A stretch of 64,000 nucleotides of DNA from Virgibacillus sp. MSP4-1 (GTDB lineage: Bacteria > Bacillota > Bacilli > Bacillales > Alkalibacillaceae), in the NCBI RefSeq assembly GCF_010092505.1, contig NZ_CP048021.1, positions 2,542,001 through 2,606,000 of the forward strand, written 5' to 3'. A program made the translations under genes and the position numbers. Positions 8,338 through 17,136 of this stretch are shown here, one piece after another. The notes beneath the pieces are model-generated. The model was not told the DNA's origin and searched no databases. It worked only from the letters and a program-made list of their open reading frames with translations. Each line of letters starts with the position of its first letter. Position 1 is the first letter of the stretch.

Positions 8338-9042
8338 ATGAATGTGCATAAAACTTTCTTTCAAAAGTCACCGTGGACATGGAAGGAAATGATCAAACTA
8401 CTTTTACTCGTGTTAGTGGTTGTTCCAATATTCATAGAGCATTTATTAAAGGGCTATTTGTCAGATCTATTACATAACAACCTTTATTCTGGTACACTGA
8501 CTGGTCTAATCATGGCAGTGTTATTTATGTCTGGGCTATATTTATTGGCAATAAGACCTAATCACCTTAGCTGGAGCGAAGTCGGTCTAAGAAGGTTTCC
8601 AACCTATTATTGGCGGGCCATAGTAGGTTGGACAGTTGTATTAATTGGAGTAAGCATCGCAATGCTTGTTTTGATGGAGATGCTTTTGGGCGTTGGATCA
8701 GACAATAGTAAGACTGACAGCCTGCAGTCGCGAATGACACTGCTTCATTTCCTGATCGGTTTTGTTTCAGCAGCCATTATTTCTCCGCTTTACGAAGAAA
8801 TATTTTACCGAGGATTCCTTTACCGGTTCATTCGCAGCAAATACGGTATTCTTGCAGGGTTGTTATGCAGTTCGTTTATTTTTATGATTGTTCATATCCC
8901 AACGTTTAATACATTGCCTATAACTTTTGTTTCCGGTCTTGTCTTTGCATGGACATATGAAAAATCAGGCTCCATTATACCCGCCATGATCATCCATGGT
9001 TCATTTAATGGAATTGCCATCATCCTCACTGCTCTTGGGTGA
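8338..9042 (+). CDS. CPBP family intramembrane glutamic endopeptidase
   Basis: A 234-residue polytopic membrane protein. The CPBP (Abi/CAAX protease-like) motifs are present: EEIFYRG around residue 153 (the EExxxR motif), then FIFMIVH with its conserved His, and a final helix with IHGSFN. These Glu and His residues line the intramembrane active site in the family. Members process prenylated proteins, peptides or bacteriocins; the substrate here is unknown. AGGAGG is nine bases before the ATG. The gene is divergent from htrA, and its last 17 bases overlap the convergent MerR gene. Confidence 0.8.
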   Translation: MNVHKTFFQKSPWTWKEMIKLLLLVLVVVPIFIEHLLKGYLSDLLHNNLYSGTLTGLIMAVLFMSGLYLLAIRPNHLSWSEVGLRRFPTYYWRAIVGWTVVLIGVSIAMLVLMEMLLGVGSDNSKTDSLQSRMTLLHFLIGFVSAAIISPLYEEIFYRGFLYRFIRSKYGILAGLLCSSFIFMIVHIPTFNTLPITFVSGLVFAWTYEKSGSIIPAMIIHGSFNGIAIILTALG

Positions 9043-9754
9043 TGGCATAAGCCTCTTCAATAAAATCTATGATTTCCTGCTTGATTGGATATAGATTTAA
9101 TGCTTTGGAAGACTCTTGTGAGCGACGTACCTCCCAAAACTTTGCCATCAGGTTTTGGTCACCCTGAAACGTTTCTTCTAACAGTATTTCCATGTCTTCC
9201 ATAATAAGCTGAGCCTGTTCAGACCCTGGGGAGATATCTCCCTGCATGCAATGTTCAATGCGTCTTACTATATTTACCCATTTTTTTGTAGACAAGTTGT
9301 CATTCTCTAATTTCGGCAAGTTCTCACTTAAAACTTCCTGCTCTTCTCCTGAGAAAAAAGAGGTCCAGCTTCTTGTGTTTTCTGGCGGGACAGTTAGCGA
9401 AACTAAGTCTTCCCAGTTAATCGACCCTTCTAACTTAAGAATTTGCAGCAATGAAGTTGTATGTGCGATTGATTTCTCCGTGTTAGTTAATTGCTCTTCC
9501 AAATACGTTTTATGAGCGATAAGAATCTTTTCGGTTGATTGATCTTGAATAATCCTTTTAATTTCTTCGAGCGGAAGAGCAAGCGATTTAAGAAGGATAA
9601 CTTTTTCAAGAATTAAGCAATCCTCTGCTGAATATAGCCGCTGTCCACCCTCTCCTAATTTAGATGGACAAACCAGCGCAATTTGATCGTAATATCTGAT
9701 TGTCCTTATTGAAACCTTGAACTTCTTAGCTAATTCCCCACTGGACATGTACAT
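9026..9754 (-). CDS. MerR family transcriptional regulator
   Basis: A 242-residue regulator. The N-terminal winged helix-turn-helix is clear (SGELAKKFKVSIRTIRYYDQ, then GQRLYSAEDC). A dimerisation helix containing LEEIKRIIQDQ follows. The C-terminal 120 residues are alpha-helical and may be an effector domain of the TipAS sort, although no ligand residues can be named. MerR proteins bend promoter DNA between -10 and -35 in response to a ligand. The likely target is its own operon or the quinone oxidoreductase just upstream on the same strand, as with many MerR/drug-response pairs. This is inference. Confidence 0.8.
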   Translation of the reverse strand: MYMSSGELAKKFKVSIRTIRYYDQIALVCPSKLGEGGQRLYSAEDCLILEKVILLKSLALPLEEIKRIIQDQSTEKILIAHKTYLEEQLTNTEKSIAHTTSLLQILKLEGSINWEDLVSLTVPPENTRSWTSFFSGEEQEVLSENLPKLENDNLSTKKWVNIVRRIEHCMQGDISPGSEQAQLIMEDMEILLEETFQGDQNLMAKFWEVRRSQESSKALNLYPIKQEIIDFIEEAYAITQEQ

Positions 9755-9825
9755 GTGATTTCCCCTTTAACAAAAGATATCGATTATTTCCTAACTCTTC
9801 TTGAAGAAAACATCCCTTTGGTTCA

Positions 9826-10812
9826 TCAAAGACTATGATTAATGCTAATTAAAACTTTTCCTTCATAACTGCGACTTTCAATTAGTCTATGAGCTTGATT
9901 AACATCACTTAAATTGAACACTTGTGCAACAGGGAGAGTAATGTTATTTGAATCAAATAACCTCAAGACTTTTTCTGCAACAGGTGCTAAACGTTCTGAA
10001 TTATGCTTTCTGGTTGTTCCTAAACTAAAACCTTTAATATTTCTGCAACTACTATGTACGTCGCTTGTTTTAAATGTACCAGCCTTACCACTGCTATTAC
10101 CAAATTGGACAAGTGTTCCGAATAATGCTAAACAATCTAAGCTATTCCTGCTCACTTCACCTGCAACAGAGTCAAATATAATATTAGCTCCTTGATCATT
10201 TGTCAGCCTTAATACTTCCTGTGTAAATGTTTCGTAGGTGCATACTATATCCGCTCCTAATTCTTTTACATAATTTTCTTTATCTAAATCTCCTACTGTT
10301 CCAATGATGTTTTGGATGCCAGCTAACTTTGCTAACTGTACAAGCATTGAACCCACACCACCAGCTGCACTATGTATAACAATGGTATCTGATTTTTGAA
10401 CCTGCCCAATTTCATATAGGAGAATATAAGCTAAAATGGACACCGTTGGCATTGTAGCAGCTTTCTTAAGTGGCAGGTTATGAGGGATTTTAAAAACCAA
10501 TTGCTCATTTGCTGTTACATATTCTGCATATGAACCGTTTTTTGGAAAGGCTATCACCCTATCTCCTTTTAAGAGTGTGGAATTAGGGGGAACTTCTTCA
10601 ATTACTCCTGAAACATCTAACCCTAATATTAAGGGGAAATCAGCTTTTCCTTTCTTTCCCGAACGCTTTTTTATATCTGCATAATTCACATTTGAATAGG
10701 CTGACCTTATTAAGACTTCATTTTCACCTATTTTTGGTATTTCAACATCAGTATAGGTAAGTACATCTGCATCTCCATATTCATTTTGGACCACTGCCTT
10801 CATTTTTTTCAT
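9826..10812 (-). CDS. NADPH:quinone oxidoreductase-like zinc-free MDR dehydrogenase
   Basis: A 328-residue medium-chain reductase. The N-terminal GroES-like domain contains GLDVSGVIEEVP. The Rossmann half contains AAGGVGSMLVQLAKLAG, the NADPH-binding glycine motif of the quinone oxidoreductase (Qor) branch. The zinc-ligand pattern of alcohol dehydrogenases is not seen. The enzyme would reduce quinones or enals with NADPH in the cytoplasm. AAGGTG precedes ATG 10812. It is separated by about 70 bases from the MerR regulator downstream on the same strand and is divergent from an MFS exporter. Confidence 0.82.
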   Translation of the reverse strand: MKKMKAVVQNEYGDADVLTYTDVEIPKIGENEVLIRSAYSNVNYADIKKRSGKKGKADFPLILGLDVSGVIEEVPPNSTLLKGDRVIAFPKNGSYAEYVTANEQLVFKIPHNLPLKKAATMPTVSILAYILLYEIGQVQKSDTIVIHSAAGGVGSMLVQLAKLAGIQNIIGTVGDLDKENYVKELGADIVCTYETFTQEVLRLTNDQGANIIFDSVAGEVSRNSLDCLALFGTLVQFGNSSGKAGTFKTSDVHSSCRNIKGFSLGTTRKHNSERLAPVAEKVLRLFDSNNITLPVAQVFNLSDVNQAHRLIESRSYEGKVLISINHSL

Positions 10813-10991
10813 TTCTTTACACCTTCTCTTATTTAATGATTATATGAACAAATTTATATATAAAGCTTCCCTCTAAAATAGGATAATCTTTTAAGCAAGA
10901 ATATGCTTGCGGGAAATTGTCCTTTTTTGCAGCAATAATCCAGCAGACTCTAACCCGCTTTATCCTTATAGTTGTCTCTGAGGTGATTGAA

Positions 10992-12227
10992 TTGTTTAAA
11001 AGGGTATGGAAAGATAAAAATATACGGTACTACTTACTTGGTGGAGGAGTATCAAAGCTCGGGGATGTTCTATCCGGAATGGCTTATTTATTCTTGGCAT
11101 ACGATTTAACGGAATCTAAAATGCTTACCACTATAATGGCTATTGCCGAGACCCTGCCCTATTTACTTTTTGGTTTAATTGGCGGGGTTATGGCAGACTG
11201 GCTACCTAGGAAAAGATTATTAATTTTCTTAGATATGATTCGCATCCCATTAATATTTTCAGTTGTATGCCTGTATTCCTTTGAATTACTCTCCTACTCT
11301 TATTTATTTGTTATTAGTTTTCTTATGCAGAGCATTGGTTGTTTCTTTAATCCCACGCACAGAACTGTTTTGCCTGCCATAACCATTGAAGAAGAAAGGA
11401 CAAAAGTAAATAGTATAAATGATACTTTAACTCGGGGTGTGACGGTCTTAAGTCCTTTTCTGTCGGTTTGGCTATTAAACAGTTATGGGGTCATTCATTT
11501 TTTTACTTTTGATGCCTTAACATACGCAGTTAGTGCATACTGCATATCAAAAGTAAATATAAAGGAAAAGAGACAGGTCGTTAACAAATCCGTTCAGAAG
11601 GTCCTTAGATCTATCGTAGAGTTTGCTTCTTGGGCTAAGTCACATACGACTGTAAGAAAACTCTTTCTCTTCACTTTTTTAACCGTTTTCTTTAACACTT
11701 GGTGCTGGGAAGTTGGGCTTTTACTTGCGTTAAGTGAAATGAGTTCCCAAAGCGAAGAATTGTATAGTATCATCCAGGGAGTTTTTGGAGGCGTCGTGAT
11801 AGGAACCAATATCATCCTGCCCATTTTCTTAAAGAAAATGACGATTCAGATTCATCTTGTTGGAGCTATAATCTGGGGTGTTGGGATCGCCTGCTATGGT
11901 ATCTTCTATGGGATAAACTCCTTTTTTATCAGCAGTGCAATCGTAGCTATTGGTTTACCGATAGCTGGACTTTCACGCATTTACCTTATTCAATCACTTG
12001 TACCGGAAAGTAAAATGGGAAGAGCTTTTAGCACTAATGCAGTTTTGTTGTACTTTTCCAACACTATTTCCTTAGCAATCTACGGTATTTTAGTATCCAT
12101 CATTTCCATACAACAGCTGATGCTGTACAGTGGCATTCTTATCATTATAACTAGTGTTACAGGATTATTATTTTCCATGAATCGAACGAAATTGCGTGGG
12201 CGTTTTATGATAAATCTTTTTAAATAA
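10992..12227 (+). CDS. MFS transporter (MFS_3/exporter type)
   Basis: A membrane protein of about 411 residues with twelve predicted helices. The first segment YLLGGGVSKLGDVLSGMAYLF and the loop GGVMADWLPRKRLLI match the MFS_3 branch, which includes enterobactin and macrolide exporters. Substrate unknown. An ATG-less longer frame opens at 10917, but GAGGTG at 10980-10985 precedes TTG 10992 with normal spacing, so I choose that start (FKRVWKDKN...). The 3' end overlaps the convergent AraC-type gene by 60 bases. Confidence 0.8.
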   Translation: MFKRVWKDKNIRYYLLGGGVSKLGDVLSGMAYLFLAYDLTESKMLTTIMAIAETLPYLLFGLIGGVMADWLPRKRLLIFLDMIRIPLIFSVVCLYSFELLSYSYLFVISFLMQSIGCFFNPTHRTVLPAITIEEERTKVNSINDTLTRGVTVLSPFLSVWLLNSYGVIHFFTFDALTYAVSAYCISKVNIKEKRQVVNKSVQKVLRSIVEFASWAKSHTTVRKLFLFTFLTVFFNTWCWEVGLLLALSEMSSQSEELYSIIQGVFGGVVIGTNIILPIFLKKMTIQIHLVGAIIWGVGIACYGIFYGINSFFISSAIVAIGLPIAGLSRIYLIQSLVPESKMGRAFSTNAVLLYFSNTISLAIYGILVSIISIQQLMLYSGILIIITSVTGLLFSMNRTKLRGRFMINLFK

Positions 12228-12974
12228 ATGATTATAAGAAGAAACGCTATTAAAACCATGTTCAAGGGCAATAGTTAAAACTGAATGATCTGTATAAATA
12301 AGGGGTTGCTGGCTTTTAAACAGACGGTATAATTGAAGCCATGAATAAGGAGATATTCCGATTTCTTCCTTAAAAAAGTGTGCGAACTGGTATTTACTCA
12401 TTCCAGCGACCATAGACATCTGATCCAATGTCCAATCTTCCTGATAGCTATCCTTTAGTGCATCTAAAACATGATGAATAGTCTGCTTGCTAATGATTTT
12501 CGGAAACTGATTTTGGTGTGAACCAGAACCATATTGAAGCATTAAAATAGAAAGTTGCGCTAAACTATTCTCCAGAAAAAGTTGATTGGACATTGGATTA
12601 GAATCCTTGTTGATCATTAAAAATTCTCTTATAAACGATGTCCATTGATGAATCTGGGCATGCCGGTATGATAGCAAAGAAAATTCAGGTTCTGCCATTT
12701 TGAATCCTAATTGCTGTGCTGTCTCTTTTAGTAATGATGGTTGTATCTCAACCAGAAATTTTTCCTTTGTAGCTTTTAATTGTTTATGGTCAATATTTGG
12801 GTTGAAAATAAAGAATTCATTTTGCCCGATAGAAATATCGCCTTGACTTAACTGATATTCAGATTGACCATAGGGAGAAAAAACAAGTTTGTAGCAATCG
12901 TCGTTTCTCCAGTTTCGTTCATGTAAGTGATCATTGCGCATGAGAATAAGACCATTATTGTTATTTACTATCAT
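12168..12974 (-). CDS. AraC family transcriptional regulator
   Basis: A 268-residue regulator. The N-terminal part looks like a cupin sensor domain (GDISIGQNEFFIFNPN). The C-terminal 100 residues hold two helix-turn-helix units: LDQMSMVAGMSKYQFAHFFK and TIALEHGFNSVSSYNHLFKK, ending with the AraC signature KTPTQFR. No effector can be named. It overlaps the 3' end of the MFS gene by 60 bases on the opposite strand, so simultaneous full-length transcription could interfere. The target gene is not evident; the MFS exporter or the FAD oxidoreductase are candidates. Confidence 0.82.
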   Translation of the reverse strand: MIVNNNNGLILMRNDHLHERNWRNDDCYKLVFSPYGQSEYQLSQGDISIGQNEFFIFNPNIDHKQLKATKEKFLVEIQPSLLKETAQQLGFKMAEPEFSLLSYRHAQIHQWTSFIREFLMINKDSNPMSNQLFLENSLAQLSILMLQYGSGSHQNQFPKIISKQTIHHVLDALKDSYQEDWTLDQMSMVAGMSKYQFAHFFKEEIGISPYSWLQLYRLFKSQQPLIYTDHSVLTIALEHGFNSVSSYNHLFKKIYHKTPTQFRSIHGK

Positions 12975-13099
12975 TTTTGTCCCGCCATTTCTAAAATTAG
13001 CATTCTATCATCCACTGTGTTTTCAAGTTCAAACCACACAAATAAAATCACTACATAGATCGCCTTTTCCTATGATAACCTACATGTCCTAATCAGTAA

Positions 13100-14188
13100 T
13101 TAATCTTTATATTCCCTGATATAATGTGTATCCACCCAGTTTTTTAAATGCCAGGCCAAACGCCCGGTAATCAAATGTTCCTTATAATTTAGCAATCCCT
13201 CTTTATCACCCAGTGACATCATGGACAAACCATTCTTCTGCCGCTTGTACAGTTCTCCTTCTCCTGTTTCAAAAAATCCTTTTAAGTTTTTGAAAAGGAC
13301 CGGTCCCTGTCTAACAGCGGACACTGGACCCTCGTTAATATTTGAATCGTTCTCCAGTGATACACAACCTCCTGCTCCAAACATAAAGGGATATTGTTTC
13401 ACTTGAAGGGTATCCTCCACCTTTAAATACCCTTGATCATCAACAGGTAATTTTGATGTGCGAAATAACCCGGGAGCTTTCGGGCCTGTTAACCAGAGCA
13501 ATTTATTAAAATAAATCTCGTTTTGTAACGATGTCATGATTTTATGATGTTTTACACTGGTGACTTCCTCATTTTTTATATAGTTTATATCTTTTTGAAC
13601 AACGATTTTCTCTATTTTATCTGATACCTTATGACTCTTATCCGGAAGGAACCGGTCCGGACTTATGAGCGTGACGGGGGTGGTAACATGATTCTTTTTT
13701 CGCCAAGTCTGTAATGACAAGCTGATTTCAATCGCCGCAGCACCGCCGCCGACGATGACGACTTTATCTGCTTGGCGACATTCATTTATCGCATCGACAA
13801 AGTGATAATTAGGTTTTATCCGGTAGGCATATTCAACGACTCCCGGAAGATCTGTACTCGCTGTTAATGAACCTATATTAAAAGAAATGGCATCAAAAGT
13901 AAGAACATCTCCGTTCGAGGTTAAAACCATCTTCTGCTTGGGATCAACGGAAGTAATCGCTCCCTGCACCCAATGAATCCCACTGGTTTTGGCTAAAGCC
14001 TCGAGATTGATACGAATATCACTTTCATCAAACAGCCCTTCCGCATAAGCGCCAAACCTACCTGAAAAGTACTGGAATTTTGAAGGTGAAAGGACTGTGA
14101 CGTCTACATCGGCTATGGGTTGATCTTTTAGTTTCTTAATGACGTGCAAATGTGCGTGTCCGCCACCCACGAGCAATAATTTTTTCAT
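13100..14188 (-). CDS. FAD-dependent pyridine nucleotide-disulfide oxidoreductase (NDH-2/SelD-N like)
   Basis: A flavoprotein of 362 residues. The FAD dinucleotide fold begins at the start (LLLVGGGHAHLHV), with a second nucleotide-binding motif KVVIVGGGAAAIEISL near the middle and a C-terminal FAD-contact segment MFGAGGC. The GGGHAHLH start is typical of the NDH-2-related family that includes the N-terminal part of some SelD fusions. Such enzymes pass electrons from NAD(P)H, or another donor, to quinone. A longer frame opens at 14236, but AGAGGATG precedes ATG 14188 with good spacing. It lies directly downstream of the two-component genes on the same strand, separated by a terminator. Confidence 0.75.
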   Translation of the reverse strand: MKKLLLVGGGHAHLHVIKKLKDQPIADVDVTVLSPSKFQYFSGRFGAYAEGLFDESDIRINLEALAKTSGIHWVQGAITSVDPKQKMVLTSNGDVLTFDAISFNIGSLTASTDLPGVVEYAYRIKPNYHFVDAINECRQADKVVIVGGGAAAIEISLSLQTWRKKNHVTTPVTLISPDRFLPDKSHKVSDKIEKIVVQKDINYIKNEEVTSVKHHKIMTSLQNEIYFNKLLWLTGPKAPGLFRTSKLPVDDQGYLKVEDTLQVKQYPFMFGAGGCVSLENDSNINEGPVSAVRQGPVLFKNLKGFFETGEGELYKRQKNGLSMMSLGDKEGLLNYKEHLITGRLAWHLKNWVDTHYIREYKD

Positions 14189-14253
14189 ATCTGCATCCTC
14201 TTTTAATCGTTTTTCAACACTACTTATGTAAACCATGGTAAATCATTCAAATT

Positions 14254-14287
14254 AAGCAGTCCAATTTTTACGTTGATTGAACTGCTT
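14254..14287 (-). terminator. Hairpin at the end of the sensor kinase gene
   Basis: AAGCAGTTCAAT pairs with ATTGGACTGCTT on the minus strand around a short loop. The stem overlaps the kinase stop codon. The following AATTTG is only weakly U-rich, so termination may be partial. Confidence 0.55.
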
Positions 14288-15701
14288 ATGTCTCTTTAGG
14301 CAATGAAAAGCGAAAGGTCGTCCCGGATTCAGAGCTGCTTAATAGCTCTAAGTCACCGTCCATGGCTTGAGCAATCATTTTACTGAACGGGAGTCCCAGA
14401 CCAAGGCCTCCTACTTTATACTTTTTCCCTTCTCCTCGATAAAAGCGTTCAAAAATAAAGGTTTGTTCCGCTTCGGGTATGCCTGTTCCTGTATCCTGCA
14501 CATCAATGTGAATCAATTCAGGCCCTGCTTTAACCGTAATGTGAATCTGACCGGTTGCCTCCATCGCCTGATTCGCATTGTTGAGCAGGTTAGTCATAAT
14601 CTGCTGAAAACGGACGGAATCCACTCGCACCTGCAGTTCCTGTTCGGGTAATGAGATAGAAATGTCCGGACGCTGATCATCCTGAGTCATTTCCCACTGA
14701 TGAATCGTTTCCTTAACCAGTTTATGAACCGAATGGGTTTCAAACGTCATCGGCACCGCATTTGCCACGAAGGAGTTAAAAGCCAATAAATCCTCCACCA
14801 TCTTTTTCATTTTCGTCGTTTCTTTTAAGGATATATCCAGAAACTCCTTCGCTTCCTCCCCGCTGACTACATCATCCTTAACCGCCTGCAGTAAGCCGCT
14901 GACAGAGGTGATCGGCGTTTTTAATTCATGGGTAACACCAGCAAGCAATTCCGAGCGCAGCCCCTCCAGTTTTTGCAGCTGCTGTGACATCTCTTTAAAC
15001 GAATGAACAAGCTCATAAACTTCCTCTTCCCGCGCCTCAGAGGGCAGCTCAATATTATAATTTCCCTCCTGTACCTGTCTGGCCGCCTTTGCAACATCCT
15101 TAATCGGCCTGGATAACCTTTTTGACAGAAAGTAGATCGCCGCCCATCCCAAGAGAGCCAGTACAGCAATGATCATAAGTAGCTGCTGATACTCCTGGTT
15201 CACGCGGTACAGGTTATCTTCTGTTTCCATGACGACCACCCACCCAAATAACACAGAACCTACTTGAATGGGCTGTTTAACGAGATACAGACTGCCCGCT
15301 TCATCTGTGGTTAACTTCTGCACCTGCTGATCATTATTTAATACAGATGGATTAATCCGCTGCTCATACGGACTCTGCGGGCGGTTGCTTGAAAGAATCA
15401 CACCTTCCGTATTCACAATATAGATGTACGGATTGCTCTCCATATTGGAAAACTGGCCCCGTTCCTCTAAAAATTTACGCACATCTTCCTCGGGACGTAC
15501 AGGCTCATCATTCACAAAACGATTCGAAATTTCCTGAGCCATAAAATTCATAATATTAATCCGGGTTTCAAACGTCTGATGCCTGATCCAAATCGCAGAA
15601 ATCACCGCAACCACAAGCAATCCGACAGCAAGTGTGTAAAGATAGCGGGTTGTCCAGTACCGCTGTAGAGGGATTCGCTTTTTGTTATTTTTCATAAACA
15701 C
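14286..15701 (-). CDS. Two-component sensor histidine kinase
   Basis: A 471-residue kinase with a membrane helix at about residues 19-41, an extracytoplasmic sensor region of about 130 residues, a second helix near 175-195 (LLMIIAVLALLGWAAIYF) and then HAMP. The HisKA domain carries the phospho-acceptor in LLAGVTHELKTP. The ATPase domain shows the N box (NLLNNANQAM), G1 (DTGTGIP) and G2 (GGLGLGLPFS). It phosphorylates the response regulator encoded just upstream; the two genes overlap. The frame opens at GTG 15701, with an ATG two codons later that is equally plausible. The sensor domain resembles Bacillus YclK/YkoH-type kinases in length, but the stimulus is unknown. Confidence 0.9.
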   Translation of the reverse strand: MFMKNNKKRIPLQRYWTTRYLYTLAVGLLVVAVISAIWIRHQTFETRINIMNFMAQEISNRFVNDEPVRPEEDVRKFLEERGQFSNMESNPYIYIVNTEGVILSSNRPQSPYEQRINPSVLNNDQQVQKLTTDEAGSLYLVKQPIQVGSVLFGWVVVMETEDNLYRVNQEYQQLLMIIAVLALLGWAAIYFLSKRLSRPIKDVAKAARQVQEGNYNIELPSEAREEEVYELVHSFKEMSQQLQKLEGLRSELLAGVTHELKTPITSVSGLLQAVKDDVVSGEEAKEFLDISLKETTKMKKMVEDLLAFNSFVANAVPMTFETHSVHKLVKETIHQWEMTQDDQRPDISISLPEQELQVRVDSVRFQQIMTNLLNNANQAMEATGQIHITVKAGPELIHIDVQDTGTGIPEAEQTFIFERFYRGEGKKYKVGGLGLGLPFSKMIAQAMDGDLELLSSSESGTTFRFSLPKET

Positions 15702-16365
15702 TTAACTGATACCCCAATCCCCGCAGTGTACGGATTTCCCCTTCATCATCAGGCCAGCCTTTTAAAGCCTTCCGCAGGCGTTTAATGGCTAAATCAACCG
15801 CGCGATCACTGCCTTCATAATCAAATCCCCACACCTGCTCAATCAGCTGCTCTCTGGTAAACGTCTTGTTCGGATGCTCGGCCAGAAAAAGCAGAAGGGA
15901 TAAATCCCGGGGCCGCAGATCAATTTCCTCTTCCTGCAGCCAGACCCGATGTGCATCAAGGTCAATCTTCAGTCGCCCAAACTGCTGAACGGACGAATCC
16001 TGCTCCTCTGTCCGGCGGAGAACGGCTTTAACACGGGCAACCACCTCATCACCGACAAAAGGCTTCGAAATATAATCATCCGCTCCCTCGTTTAACCCTG
16101 TCAGCCGATCATTGACCTCACCTAATGCCGTTAACATAATGACCGGACAGCTGCTTTTTCCCCGGATTTCCTTTAAAATCTCCCATCCGTCTTTTTCAGG
16201 CAGCATAATATCCAGGAGCACCAATGAGGGATTGAACCGAACAAACGTATCCAGAACCTCATCCCCACTGTAGACCTGTTCCGTATCAAACCCTGCCTTC
16301 TGCAAATACGCCCGCAAAACCTGACTGATAGGATATTCATCCTCAACAATTAAAATCCGCGTCAT
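15685..16365 (-). CDS. OmpR/PhoB family response regulator
   Basis: A 226-residue regulator. The receiver domain has the acidic pair in VEDE, the phospho-acceptor Asp in LVLLDIMLPEKDG, Thr in MLTALGE and Lys in YISKPF. The C-terminal winged helix ends with the OmpR pattern RTLRGLGYQL. It partners the overlapping downstream kinase. CAGGAGATGATACGG gives a strong ribosome binding site before the ATG. A 31-bp sequence that recurs exactly near gntR lies 20-50 bases upstream of the start. Targets unknown. Confidence 0.92.
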   Translation of the reverse strand: MTRILIVEDEYPISQVLRAYLQKAGFDTEQVYSGDEVLDTFVRFNPSLVLLDIMLPEKDGWEILKEIRGKSSCPVIMLTALGEVNDRLTGLNEGADDYISKPFVGDEVVARVKAVLRRTEEQDSSVQQFGRLKIDLDAHRVWLQEEEIDLRPRDLSLLLFLAEHPNKTFTREQLIEQVWGFDYEGSDRAVDLAIKRLRKALKGWPDDEGEIRTLRGLGYQLSVYEK

Positions 16366-16385
16366 TCCGTATCATCTCCTGTGTT

Positions 16386-16416
16386 GGTGCCTGTCACCAC
16401 CCGAATTTTGTCGAAT
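16386..16416 (-). repeat. 31-bp exact repeat, copy 1 (ATTCGACAAAATTCGGGTGG...)
   Basis: On the minus strand the 31 bases match 31434-31464 on the plus strand exactly. Both copies lie in the same orientation relative to the regulator gene they precede (response regulator here, gntR there). The segment ends in GGTGACAGGCACC, an imperfect palindrome. Confidence 0.9.
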
Positions 16417-16481
16417 AATATGGTAAGCTTTCTCTCATTTTATCATGGAAAGATGTCCGCTTGATGTCAAACCTTACTAGG

Positions 16482-17033
16482 TTAATCTGAAATCACTCGC
16501 TTTAGAGCCCGACTGTAAACCTGGTAATCCTGCTCCGAAAATAAGGTCATAATCACTTTGCCAAAATGATGATCCTGTAAAAATTCAATGATTGTCTCCA
16601 GCGCAACCGAAGCCGCCTTTTCAATCGGATAACCATAGACGCCCGTTGAAATCGATGGAAAGGAAATACTGCTTAAATTCTTATCTTTCGCCAGCTTGAG
16701 GGAATTCTGGTAGCAGTTCGCCAGGAGCCCAGGCTCATTTCCGCTATTACTCCAGACCGGACCAACCGTATGCATCACATACCCGGCCGGCAGCTGATAG
16801 CCTTTAGTGAGCACCGCTTCTCCAGTCGGCAAATATTCGTTATTTAAAAAGTCTTTCCTGAGTTGTTTACATTCCTCAAGAAGATCGGGCCCGGCCGCAC
16901 GGTGTATGGCACCATCCACACCACCGCCACCGAGCAGAGAGCCATTCGCCGCATTAACAATGGCATCGGTCTGCTGCCTGGTAATATCACCTGTCATAAG
17001 CTCCACTTGATTTCCGTTGATTTCCGTACGCAT
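16482..17033 (-). CDS. Macrodomain protein, O-acetyl-ADP-ribose deacetylase type
   Basis: A 183-residue single macrodomain. Hallmarks are DAIVNAANGSLLGGGGVDGA (ADP-ribose loop with the catalytic Asn and Asp region), TGEAVLTKGYQLP, and the second phosphate loop SISTGVYGYP. Together these place it in the MacroD/YmdB branch, which hydrolyses O-acetyl-ADP-ribose and can remove ADP-ribose from acidic residues. The protein is cytoplasmic and of typical length. AAGGAGGCGATTG gives a strong ribosome binding site. It precedes the large repeat array, which therefore lies just upstream of its promoter region. No sirtuin or ADP-ribosyltransferase is nearby. Confidence 0.9.
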   Translation of the reverse strand: MRTEINGNQVELMTGDITRQQTDAIVNAANGSLLGGGGVDGAIHRAAGPDLLEECKQLRKDFLNNEYLPTGEAVLTKGYQLPAGYVMHTVGPVWSNSGNEPGLLANCYQNSLKLAKDKNLSSISFPSISTGVYGYPIEKAASVALETIIEFLQDHHFGKVIMTLFSEQDYQVYSRALKRVISD

Positions 17034-17136
17034 GCAATCGCCTCCTTGCTTCTATCATATAATAAAATTAGGGTTTTATCATTTAGAATGTTGGGGATAG
17101 CGGGGAATGGCATGAGATGGCGTGTGATGCCGTGTG

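Noticed and set aside
6843-16365. CssRS-HtrA secretion-stress regulon by proximity
   Set aside because: The two-component genes are 6 kb away, on the same strand but separated by unrelated genes, and the kinase is not clearly CssS. Kept only as a remote possibility.
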